From Salinibacter pepae (GTDB taxonomy: Bacteria > Bacteroidota > Rhodothermia > Rhodothermales > Salinibacteraceae): DNA of 64,000 nt. The stretch spans positions 3,500,501-3,564,500 of the forward strand of contig NZ_CAMTTE010000001.1 in NCBI RefSeq assembly GCF_947077775.1, given 5' to 3'. The notes below the pieces were generated by a model. It was not told the origin of the DNA and searched no databases. It saw only the letters and a list, made by a program, of their open reading frames with translations. Shown here piece by piece: positions 56,761-64,000 of the stretch; position 1 is the first letter of the stretch; the number at the start of each line of letters is the position of its first letter. Position numbers and translations under genes: made by a program.

Positions 56761-57465
56761 ATGACCCCCCACGTGCGTGCCGCCATCGGGGGCGGTGTGA
56801 TCGCAGGGCTTCTTCTGGTGGTAGGGGGGCTGCTTTGGGACCCGGGCCCGTCGGACGCGACGGTACGGAAGACGGTCCTCACGACGATTCAAGACGAGGC
56901 CCCGGCGTCCTTCCTCGTCACGGGCACCCTGGACATGCGGGCAACGGTGCGGGTGGACTCGGCGCAGTACCTCACGCCCTCGTGGCTGACGTACCTGCTG
57001 CGACAGACCCAGCCGAGCGCCCTGCCCCTCCTGCGGGGCGGGTCGGAAACGCAGGTGCGGGTGCCCGGGACAGTGTCCTATGGCTTCGATGTGCAGACGC
57101 TCGACGCGTCGATGATTGCGGTGGACGACCGGGGGCGGGTGGGCGTGGCCCTGCCCTCGCTCGCCGTCTACGGCGTGGAACCGGACCTTGGCCGACTGGA
57201 GGTGCGCTCGCGGACACGTGGCTGGATGCGGGTCCTGCCGTCCGACATGCCGGCGGCCGTCCGACGAGAGGCGCTGGGGGCCGTCAAGGCAGCCTTCCGG
57301 GAGCAGGCGGTGCGTCGCCTTGGGGCCGCCACCCAGCCGCGCGTCAACACCGCACGGGCCCTAAAGAAAATGCTTCGGCCGGCCCTGGAGGCCGCCGGGG
57401 TGGAGGCGCCCCAGTTTCGGATCCGGGTCGGCGACGAACTCGTCCTCCAACCGAAGGGCGGATAG
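56761..57465 (+). CDS. DUF4230-like protein with an N-terminal membrane anchor
   Basis: 234 residues. A membrane helix (AAIGGGVIAGLLLVVGGLLW) precedes a soluble domain with VPGTVSYGFDVQTLDASMIAV and VGVALPSLAVYGVEPDLGRLEV, the pattern of DUF4230 proteins of Bacteroidota and Firmicutes. Function unknown; the fold is likely outside the membrane. The ATG at 56761 gives a normal anchor. It follows the transporter gene closely in the same direction. Confidence 0.7.
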   Translation: MTPHVRAAIGGGVIAGLLLVVGGLLWDPGPSDATVRKTVLTTIQDEAPASFLVTGTLDMRATVRVDSAQYLTPSWLTYLLRQTQPSALPLLRGGSETQVRVPGTVSYGFDVQTLDASMIAVDDRGRVGVALPSLAVYGVEPDLGRLEVRSRTRGWMRVLPSDMPAAVRREALGAVKAAFREQAVRRLGAATQPRVNTARALKKMLRPALEAAGVEAPQFRIRVGDELVLQPKGG

Positions 57466-57673
57466 GCGCAGTCCGTGCACGCACCACGCGTTCGGGGCGG
57501 GGCGTGATTTTGAGACACCGACGGAAGGGGCCCGGTAGGCGGGAAAGTCCTTCAACTTTCAGTTTGAATTGAAACCGCGCCCCCCAGCCCCTGTACGGGG
57601 TCTTCGGCGACTCAATCGTGGAAGAGTCGGCCGTGGTTTCGTGACATGTAAATCCTGACCCAGTACGCTCCGG

Positions 57674-58315
57674 ATGGAGGGGTCCGCCACACCATACGTC
57701 GACACCCCGTACGGCCTCCTCACGGAGGGCGGACGATGGTACCACGTCACGGAGAGCGACGTGGAAGAGTATGCCGGGGCGGTGCTCAACCACGTGCCGC
57801 TGGCACAGCTGCTCCGCTGGGCGGACACATGGGTCGACTCCGCCAGGACCGTCACGGTCTGGGCGTTGCCGTTGATGCTCTGGGGGCTTCCCGTGGGATG
57901 GGCGGTGGGAGGAGCGCTCACGCTGTTTGTCGCGTGGGCCCTGTTGAGCCCGTCTCTGCCGAGCCTGCTGGCGGTGCGGGCCGTGTCCGCGCTCGACCAC
58001 GTGCTCGCGCAGGCGCTGTACTACGTGGTGGCGATGAGCGCCGTTGCCGCCGCGGAGATGTACGCGGCGCTTGGGGCCGGCCTTTTGGGATTCGTGCTCC
58101 TGCGGTGGGGGGTGCTGGGGTGGGCAGCCGGGTATGTGGTCCGTCCATTGCGCCGAGCGCTCTATCCCTTGCCGGTGGCCGACCAGGTGCTCCGGGGGTT
58201 GATCGTCCGGGTGGCACTCAAGCATCGCCTGTCCCTGCCGCAGGTCGACGACATCACCAAGGACATCCTCGATAATCTGCATGATCGCCAGGGGACAGAC
58301 CCGGACGACGCGTAG
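57674..58315 (+). CDS. Multi-span membrane protein of unknown function
   Basis: 213 residues. Four or five hydrophobic segments (VTVWALPLMLWGLPVGWAVG, LFVAWALLSPSLPSLLAV, ALYYVVAMSAVAAAEMYA, LGAGLLGFVLLRWGVLGWAAG) follow a 50-residue soluble start with GGRWYHVTESDVEEYAG. No family recognised. 60 bases separate it from the histidine phosphatase gene. Confidence 0.6.
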   Translation: MEGSATPYVDTPYGLLTEGGRWYHVTESDVEEYAGAVLNHVPLAQLLRWADTWVDSARTVTVWALPLMLWGLPVGWAVGGALTLFVAWALLSPSLPSLLAVRAVSALDHVLAQALYYVVAMSAVAAAEMYAALGAGLLGFVLLRWGVLGWAAGYVVRPLRRALYPLPVADQVLRGLIVRVALKHRLSLPQVDDITKDILDNLHDRQGTDPDDA

Positions 58316-58375
58316 ACGGGCGTCCAGGCGTTCGCAGACTCTGTCTTTTCGTGCACGGTCCCCACAGTGGTTTGT

Positions 58376-59053
58376 ATGAGTGACGGCTTGCGACCTCGTG
58401 CTGCGGAGGCACCGACCACCCTGTACCTGGTTCGGCACGGCGAGACCGAGTACAACCGACGGGGCATCATGCAGGGCGGGGGCATCGACAGCACCCTGAA
58501 CGCGACCGGCCGCGAGCAGGCCCGGGCACTGGCCCGCCGGTTCGCGTCGGCGGACATCGATGCGCTGTACGCCAGTACGCTTCGGCGGGCCACGCAGACC
58601 GCCGATATTCTCGCGACGACCCACGATCTGCTCTCGCGTACCCATCTTCGAGCCCTGAACGAAATGGATTGGGGCGTCTACGAGGGGGAGGCTCCATCTC
58701 CGGAGCGGGACGCGTCGGTCGACGCCCTCAAATCAGCCTGGCGTGAGGGGGCATACGATCGGGGGCCGAAGGGGGGCGAGTCCATCCGGGAGGTGCAGGG
58801 CCGGGCGCGACAGGCGCTCCGGCACATCCTTGCACGAGAGGCCGGGGGAACGGCCCTCGTCGTGACGCATGGCCGGTACCTGCGCGTGTTGCTCGCGACC
58901 CTCCTCGACGCGTACGAACTGGAGCACATGCCCGAACTCGACCACTCCAACACCTGCGTCAATCAGGTGGTCTACGAGCGGGGGCAGGCACGGGCCGAGC
59001 GGCTCAACTGCACGGCCCACCTCTCAGGGGGCTGTGCCTCGGCCCCTGCCTAG
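58376..59053 (+). CDS. Histidine phosphatase superfamily (phosphoglycerate-mutase-like) protein
   Basis: 225 residues. LYLVRHGETEYNRRG is the catalytic RHG motif with the phospho-accepting His; a second His in VVTHGRYLRVLL completes the site, with LYASTLRRATQTADIL and LNEMDWGVYEG in between. Such enzymes are broad phosphatases or phosphoglycerate mutases. Placement just before menF is suggestive of cotranscription but no menaquinone role is known for the family. ATG 58376 is preferred. Confidence 0.88.
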   Translation: MSDGLRPRAAEAPTTLYLVRHGETEYNRRGIMQGGGIDSTLNATGREQARALARRFASADIDALYASTLRRATQTADILATTHDLLSRTHLRALNEMDWGVYEGEAPSPERDASVDALKSAWREGAYDRGPKGGESIREVQGRARQALRHILAREAGGTALVVTHGRYLRVLLATLLDAYELEHMPELDHSNTCVNQVVYERGQARAERLNCTAHLSGGCASAPA

Positions 59054-59147
59054 CCGATCCGCCACGCCTCATGGCAGACGGTGCGAGCGGCCTCCCCCGC
59101 CCGCTCCTCCCCTTCACCCACGACCCGTTTTTCTCACGCACACCTCC

Positions 59148-60572
59148 ATGCTCGATCTCGATCCCACCGTCATTCGTGACATCGAGGGGGCCGACGACGT
59201 CCGTGCGGCCCTGGCGGACCGGATCCGTGATGCGACCCGGTCGTCGGCCGCCCGGACGGTTCGCGTGAGCGTGCCGGTGCCGGGGCGCATGCGCCCCATC
59301 GACTGGGTGCGGGCCCGGTCGTCCGCCGAGGCGGTATACTGGTCGGGGCGGGACGAGGACCGCACGGTCGCGGCGTGCGGCACGGCGGACGTGGTGTCGG
59401 GCAGTGCGGCGCCCGTCGACTACCAGGCCCTCGGCCGCGTCCTGGACGAGCGCCTGGACGGCGCCGATTCTGGGGTCCGATACTACGGGGGGATGCGGTT
59501 CGACGCCGGGCAGCCGACCGCCCCGAACCGACCCGACGGTCGCTGGGCGCCGTTTGGCACGTATCGCTTCGTCCTGCCTCGGTTTGAGTTGGTGGAGGCG
59601 GACGGCACGCTGCGGCTCGTGTGTGCCTTGGTGCTTCCCCGCGATGCGGAGCGCGTGGACGAGATTGTGGACGCGCTTGGCGCGGTGGCGCTTCCGGTCC
59701 CCAGCGAACACACGGCCCTGCCCCGCCCCCACCAGCGACAAGACGTGCCGGGCCACGGCGAGTGGACCGACATGGTGCGCTGGGCACTCGACGCGATAGA
59801 CGGCGGGTCCCTCGACAAGGTGGTGCTGGCCCGACGCGTGGCCCTCTCGCTCGGCGCGCCGATGGACCCCCTCCTCGTGCTGAGTCACCTGGAGCCCGCG
59901 ACGCCGGGGTGCTACCACTTTGCGGTGCGTCCGTCACGGGGGGCGGCGTTCGTCGGGGCCTCCCCGGAGCGCCTCTTTCGACGGGCGGGCCGGACCGTCG
60001 TCAGCGAAGCGGTGGCCGGCACGCGGCCCCGGGGGGAGACGGCGGCGGCGGACGCGCGGCTCCGGCAAGAGCTCCTGCAGAGCCCGAAGGAGCGCCGCGA
60101 ACACGCGTTCGTGCGGGACGCCATCCGGGACGACCTGAACCGGGTCTGCCGCGAGGTCCGCATTCCGAAGAAAAGGGGAGAGTTGGCGTTGGCCCGCGGA
60201 CGCCATCTTCACGCCCGCATCACCGGTACGCTCCGCCCCGATACGGGGACGACGGACGTGTTGGAGGCGCTGCATCCCACCCCAGCGGTGGGCGGGGTGC
60301 CGACCGATGACGCCGTGGCGGCGATCCGGGCCCGAGAGCCGTTCGATCGGGGGTGGTACGCGGGGCCCGTTGGGTGGGTGGGGCGCGACGCCGCCGAGTT
60401 TGCAGTGGGCCTGCGGGCGGGCCTCGTGGAGGAGGCGCAGATGGCGCTGTTTTCGGGGGCGGGGATCGTTGAGGGGTCGGCGCCGGACCGGGAGTGGGAC
60501 GAGATCGAACAGAAGATTGGCGACTTTGCCGCCATCATGGGCGTGAGCGATCCCCGGATGGCCTCCCGGTAG
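59148..60572 (+). CDS. menF: Isochorismate synthase (menaquinone pathway)
   Basis: 474 residues. The chorismate-binding domain fills the C-terminal half: LDKVVLARRVAL with the catalytic lysine, FVGASPERLFRR, VAGTRPRGETAAADARL, LHARITGTLR, HPTPAVGGVPTDDA and FDRGWYAGPVGWVG. It turns chorismate into isochorismate. The order menF, then menD, marks it as the menaquinone enzyme, not the siderophore type. The ATG at 59148 gives MLDLDPTVIRDIEGADD. Confidence 0.9.
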   Translation: MLDLDPTVIRDIEGADDVRAALADRIRDATRSSAARTVRVSVPVPGRMRPIDWVRARSSAEAVYWSGRDEDRTVAACGTADVVSGSAAPVDYQALGRVLDERLDGADSGVRYYGGMRFDAGQPTAPNRPDGRWAPFGTYRFVLPRFELVEADGTLRLVCALVLPRDAERVDEIVDALGAVALPVPSEHTALPRPHQRQDVPGHGEWTDMVRWALDAIDGGSLDKVVLARRVALSLGAPMDPLLVLSHLEPATPGCYHFAVRPSRGAAFVGASPERLFRRAGRTVVSEAVAGTRPRGETAAADARLRQELLQSPKERREHAFVRDAIRDDLNRVCREVRIPKKRGELALARGRHLHARITGTLRPDTGTTDVLEALHPTPAVGGVPTDDAVAAIRAREPFDRGWYAGPVGWVGRDAAEFAVGLRAGLVEEAQMALFSGAGIVEGSAPDREWDEIEQKIGDFAAIMGVSDPRMASR

Positions 60573-60597
60573 TTCTTCTGATCAACCAAGTGCGCCT

Positions 60598-62373
60598 GTG
60601 GCCCATCAGTCCTGGTCCGTCCTCGACGCCCCGAATCCCACCTACCTGTGGACGCAGCTGCTCGTCGAGGAGCTCGTGCGGAATGGCGTACACACCTTCT
60701 TCGTCGCGCCGGGATCCCGTTCTACGCCCCTCACGGTCGCCATTGCGCGCCATCCGGAGGCCGAATCGGTGCTGCACGTGGACGAGCGGGGCGCCGCGTT
60801 TGCGGCACTGGGCGTGGGGCGCGCCGCGCGGGGGCCCGCCGCCTGGGTCACGACCTCCGGAACCGCCGTCGCGAACGGCCTGCCCGCCGCGGTGGAGGCG
60901 TCGGTCGACGGCGTGCCGATGCTCCTCCTCACGGCCGATCGCCCGCCTGAGCTGCGCGATACAGGGGCCAACCAGACGATCGACCAGGTGAAGATCTTCG
61001 GGGACTACGTGCGGTGGCAGGCCGATGTCCCCCCGCCGTCCGACGAGGTGGACCCCGCATACGTCCTGACGACGGCCGACCAGGCCCTGCACCAGACCCT
61101 CCGGGCGCCCGCAGGCCCCGTGCACGTGAACTGCATGTTTCGGAAGCCGCTGGAGCCGGTGGAGACGGAGGCGTCGGTCGCCGTTCCGACGGCCGTCGAC
61201 GCGTGGGCGAGGGGCACCGAGCCGTACACGCACTACCCGACCCCCGCTCCTTCTCCGCCCGGCCCCGAGGTCGACGCGCTCGCCGAGACGGTACGTGGGA
61301 CCGAGCACGGGCTCGTGGTGGCGGGGCGGCTCGACTCGGCCGCGGCGGCCGACGCGACCCGACGGCTGGCCACGCACCTCGGCTGGCCGCTCATTCCCGA
61401 TCTTACGTCGCGTCTCCGTCGGGGCGGGCGGGAGCAGCCGGAGCAGGTGCCGTACGGGGACCTGGTGCTGACCTCGGCGGCCTTCCGGGAAGGCCATCCG
61501 CCCAGGGTCGTTCTGCAGGTCGGGGGGCGGTTCGCGTCGAAGCGGCTGCGTCTCTTCCTGCGCGATAGCGCTCCCGAGGTCTGGGCCGCTGTGCGCCCGG
61601 ATCCGTCCCGCATCGACCCGGATCACCGGGTGACGCACCATGTGGAGGCGGCCGTTCCCGCGGCGGTCGACGCGCTGGTTGCGCGGCTGGAGGAGGGCCC
61701 GAGGGGCACGACGTGGCGCGACGACTGGGCCGGTGCCAGCGAGCGCGCCGGGGCCGTCGTGCAGGCCCACGTGCAGGAGTCGGACACGCTCACCGACCCG
61801 CTCGTGGCCGCGCTTCTCACGGAAGAGATGCCGCCGGAGCATGCGCTGGTGGCGGCCAGCAGCATGCCGGTGCGGGACCTTAACCGCCACGCCGCCCCAA
61901 GCGGGACGGGCGGCCCGGCCTTTGCCAACCGGGGCGCGAGTGGCATCGACGGGACCGTGGCAACCGCGGCGGGCATTGCCGAAGGACGAGACGGCCCGGT
62001 GACGCTCCTGATCGGAGACCTCGCCCTCCAGCACGACCTGAACGGGCTGGCCCTTCTCCAAGACCGTCCCATCGTGGCGATCGTCGTCAACAACGACGGT
62101 GGAGGCATCTTCCACTTCCTGCCCATCCGCGAGCACGACGAGTTTGACCCGTACTTCACGACGCCCCACGGGCAAGACTTCGAGCACGCGGCGGCCCTGT
62201 TCGACCTGCCGTATCATCGCCCGGACTCCCCGCCGGCCCTCCGCAGCGCCTACGTGCAGGCCTGTCGGTCTGGCGAATCGGCCCTCATTGAGGTCCAAAC
62301 CGATCGTGCGACGAACCGGCAGGTGCACGATCGGCTGGAGGCATCGGTCGAGAGGGCCGTGGAGGAGGGGTGA
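60598..62373 (+). CDS. menD: SEPHCHC synthase MenD
   Basis: 591 residues from a GTG start. MenD is a thiamine-diphosphate enzyme joining isochorismate and 2-oxoglutarate. FFVAPGSRSTPLTVAIARHP and HVDERGAAFAALG hold the N-terminal active site; the C-terminal ThDP/Mg2+ motif is GDLALQHDLNGLALL then VVNNDGGGIFHFLP. The GTG is 25 bases after the menF stop, indicating cotranscription. It converges with the Tat-type MBL hydrolase gene. Confidence 0.95.
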   Translation: MAHQSWSVLDAPNPTYLWTQLLVEELVRNGVHTFFVAPGSRSTPLTVAIARHPEAESVLHVDERGAAFAALGVGRAARGPAAWVTTSGTAVANGLPAAVEASVDGVPMLLLTADRPPELRDTGANQTIDQVKIFGDYVRWQADVPPPSDEVDPAYVLTTADQALHQTLRAPAGPVHVNCMFRKPLEPVETEASVAVPTAVDAWARGTEPYTHYPTPAPSPPGPEVDALAETVRGTEHGLVVAGRLDSAAAADATRRLATHLGWPLIPDLTSRLRRGGREQPEQVPYGDLVLTSAAFREGHPPRVVLQVGGRFASKRLRLFLRDSAPEVWAAVRPDPSRIDPDHRVTHHVEAAVPAAVDALVARLEEGPRGTTWRDDWAGASERAGAVVQAHVQESDTLTDPLVAALLTEEMPPEHALVAASSMPVRDLNRHAAPSGTGGPAFANRGASGIDGTVATAAGIAEGRDGPVTLLIGDLALQHDLNGLALLQDRPIVAIVVNNDGGGIFHFLPIREHDEFDPYFTTPHGQDFEHAAALFDLPYHRPDSPPALRSAYVQACRSGESALIEVQTDRATNRQVHDRLEASVERAVEEG

Positions 62374-62445
62374 TCTCGGCCAGACACCGGGCGTGCATTG
62401 TGCTACGTGTCGACGGCGTGTGCACCCGTTCGGGAAGCCTGCTCG

Positions 62446-63345
62446 TCACCCGGCCGTCTGCTCCCGGTAGACGGCCTCGATGCAGTCGGCAAGCGACAGG
62501 GCCCAGTCGAAGTTGAAGGCCTCGAAGCCGTCCAGCACCTTCGTCTGCTTCATCTCGTCCAGGGACGCCCCGGCCTGGCGCTGCTGAGTGACGTACTCGT
62601 TGAGCGCCGAGAGAAAGTCGCGCATCACCAAGAGGTCCTCGCGCCCACCGGTGACGCCAAAGTCCGGGTTGCCGTGGCCGTGAATGACGATCGTATCGTC
62701 GTCGAGGGCCCCGTGGATGGTTTCGAGACTGTCAATCCACCCTTGGGAGTCCGCCCCCCCACCGACATCGATAAAGGGGTAGGCCCGGTTGAAAACCAGG
62801 TCGCCCACGTGGACGATGTTCGCGTTCTCGAAGACGACGATCGCGTCGCCGCCCGTGTGGGCCGGGCCGCGGTAGCGAAGCGTGATGGTCTCGTTCCCGA
62901 GGGGCTCGGACCACGTGTCCTGGAACGTTTCCGTCGGGTACGTTTTCTCGTCGGCCGTTCCGTCCTCGGCGCCGGCCCGCATCAGGTCCGGCACGTTGGC
63001 GTGCGCCACGAGGCGGTCGGTGTGCCGGGCAAAAACGCCGTTGCCGCCAATGTGGTCGCCGTGGTGGTGCGTGTTGATGACCATCGCGAGGGGACTGTCG
63101 GACCGTTCGCGGAGGCCGTTCCAACAGTCGGGGGCCGACTGGGGGGACTGCGTGTCGACGACCGCGAGTCCGTCGTCGGTGGCGAGCCACCCGATGGTGC
63201 CCCCGCGCTGGGTGAAGGTGCCGATGCCGCCCCGGAGGGACGTGAAGCCGTCCGCGGAGGCGAGCCAGGCGGGGAGGGACGAGAGGGCCGGAGCGGCGGC
63301 GAGGGCAAGGCCGCACTGGCGAAGAAATGTACGGCGAGACGACAT
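62446..63345 (-). CDS. Exported MBL-fold metallo-hydrolase with Tat-like signal
   Basis: 299 residues. The N-terminus MSSRRTFLRQCGLALAAAPA contains SRRTFLR, a twin-arginine signal pattern, so the enzyme is probably exported folded. The metal motif is NTHHHGDHIGG (H93-H98), followed by GPAHTGGDAIV and HVGDLVFNRAYPF. It belongs to the glyoxalase II/quinoprotein-relative-like group of the superfamily; substrate unknown. It lies on the opposite strand between menD and menA. Confidence 0.88.
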   Translation of the reverse strand: MSSRRTFLRQCGLALAAAPALSSLPAWLASADGFTSLRGGIGTFTQRGGTIGWLATDDGLAVVDTQSPQSAPDCWNGLRERSDSPLAMVINTHHHGDHIGGNGVFARHTDRLVAHANVPDLMRAGAEDGTADEKTYPTETFQDTWSEPLGNETITLRYRGPAHTGGDAIVVFENANIVHVGDLVFNRAYPFIDVGGGADSQGWIDSLETIHGALDDDTIVIHGHGNPDFGVTGGREDLLVMRDFLSALNEYVTQQRQAGASLDEMKQTKVLDGFEAFNFDWALSLADCIEAVYREQTAG

Positions 63346-63561
63346 GGAATTGGGGGGAATTGTTGCGATAAAATGTAGAGTTCAACGTAGCCCCCGCCGG
63401 CGGCGAATGCCAGCGCACCGGCCCGCGAAGAGACAAGATTTTCCAACCCTGGCGAGCCTCACACGCAAGGGGGGATGGGATCGTCTCCGTCCTCCAGGGC
63501 GTTGAGGTGTGCGCTTGTATGCACGCTCGTCTTGTTTGCTGCACCCCCTGACTACTCGCTC

Positions 63562-64000
63562 ATGAACGATTCGACGGACGCCCAGGACGTGAGCCAGGCA
63601 CGTGTCTGGCTGTGGGCGGCCCGGCCCAAAACGCTCGGGGCGGCCGTCGCCCCTGTGCTCGTCGGGACGGGGATGGCCCTTGAGGCCGGCGCGTGGCACC
63701 TTCTCTCGGCGCTCCTGGCCCTTGCCGGGGCGGTGCTCATCCAGGTCGGGGTGAACTACCACAACGACTACGCCGACTACGTGCAGGGCGCGGACACCCC
63801 AGAGCGCGTGGGGCCGCTCCGGGTCACGCAGGCCGGGCTCGTGGCCCCTCAAACGATGCGACGGGCTACGATTCTGGTCTTCGGCCTCGCCGTGATGGCC
63901 GGCCTCTACCTCATCGCGCGGGGCGGATGGCCCATTCTGGCCGTGGGCGCGGCGTCGATTGGGGCGGCCATCTGGTACACCGCGGGCCGGTATTCGCTCG
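63562..64000 (+). CDS. menA: 1,4-dihydroxy-2-naphthoate polyprenyltransferase, N-terminal part
   Basis: 146 codons to the right edge; the C-terminal half lies outside the window. RPKTLGAAVAPVLVGTGMAL is the MenA start; the aspartate-rich prenyl-diphosphate motif is NYHNDYADYVQGAD. Hydrophobic helices (LLSALLALAGAVLIQVGV, ILVFGLAVMAGLYLIA, AVGAASIGAAIWYTAG) fit the UbiA membrane fold. MenA attaches the isoprenoid tail to make demethylmenaquinone. ATG 63562 is used. It resumes the direction of menF and menD after the antisense MBL gene. Confidence 0.93.
   Translation, partial: MNDSTDAQDVSQARVWLWAARPKTLGAAVAPVLVGTGMALEAGAWHLLSALLALAGAVLIQVGVNYHNDYADYVQGADTPERVGPLRVTQAGLVAPQTMRRATILVFGLAVMAGLYLIARGGWPILAVGAASIGAAIWYTAGRYSL

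Noticed and set aside
53020-56892. 1290-codon minus-strand open frame opposite the dehydrogenase, YbbR and transporter genes
   Set aside because: Very long but His/Arg/Pro-rich, antisense to three well-supported genes; high GC content makes stop codons rare on the opposite strand.
60535-62328. Minus-strand frame opposite menD
   Set aside because: Arginine-rich antisense with no recognisable domain; MenD motifs on the plus strand are complete.

Overview
The window is about 66% GC, nearly fully coding on both strands, and its predicted proteins are rich in Asp and Glu. The families present (an OmpP1/DUF5723-like barrel, YtxJ-type bacilliredoxin, a YdjM-like membrane protein, a PyrR-PyrB pair, Men-pathway menaquinone genes) and the scarcity of clear Shine-Dalgarno sequences fit a halophilic member of the Rhodothermota/Bacteroidota, most likely Salinibacter ruber or a close relative. 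That identification is from memory of the genus, not from a database search. About 56 genes or gene remains are supported. No rRNA, tRNA, CRISPR array, complete insertion sequence or prophage was recognised.

Layout. 0-8 kb: truncated SpoIID/LytB-like gene, tatD, dnaK with a strong terminator, then pgsA-like, pyrE, cinA and a quinone oxidoreductase. 8-13 kb: OsmC, MscS channel, YdjM-like membrane protein, two unknown genes, an HTH protein, and a TlpA lipoprotein next to a YtxJ bacilliredoxin. 13-22 kb: pepF, a frameshifted methyltransferase with an internal repeat, two tandem universal stress proteins, a Dph6-like ATPase, clpC and an IscA/SufA-type protein. 22-28.6 kb: a DUF6992-like membrane protein, a secreted S9 peptidase, then a decayed stretch with a sulfotransferase-like gene broken by one amber codon and a fragment of a second S9 peptidase copy, ending in a YopX-like gene. 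28.7-33 kb: guanine deaminase, an aminotransferase, a nucleotidyltransferase coupled to a PAP-phosphatase-like gene, and an orphan HsdR-N domain protein. 33-42.8 kb: an AttH/CrtC-like lipocalin-fold protein, a CPA2 antiporter, a large FtsX permease and its ABC ATPase, then an outer-membrane barrel paired with a large lipoprotein. 43.6-53 kb: pyrB-pyrR, a DUF58 protein, an AI-2E transporter, an ARMT1-like phosphatase, yhbY, an MBL hydrolase, a histidinol-phosphatase-like gene and rnc. 53-64 kb: aldehyde dehydrogenase, YbbR, DMT transporter, DUF4230, a phosphoglycerate-mutase-like protein, then menF-menD, an antisense Tat-exported MBL hydrolase, and menA running off the end.

How genes work together. 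PyrR, PyrB and PyrE belong to pyrimidine synthesis. DnaK, ClpC, OsmC, the USPs, TlpA and YtxJ form a protein- and thiol-stress complement scattered over 20 kb. MenF, MenD and MenA define the early and late steps of menaquinone synthesis. The LolD-like ATPase, two-domain FtsX permease and AttH-like protein resemble an AttEFGH-type envelope system, here with a cation antiporter inserted. The clearest anomalies are the repeat-plus-frameshift in the methyltransferase, the degraded peptidase and sulfotransferase region, the AttH-like locus, the barrel/lipoprotein pair, and an 860-base gene-free stretch at 42.8-43.6 kb.
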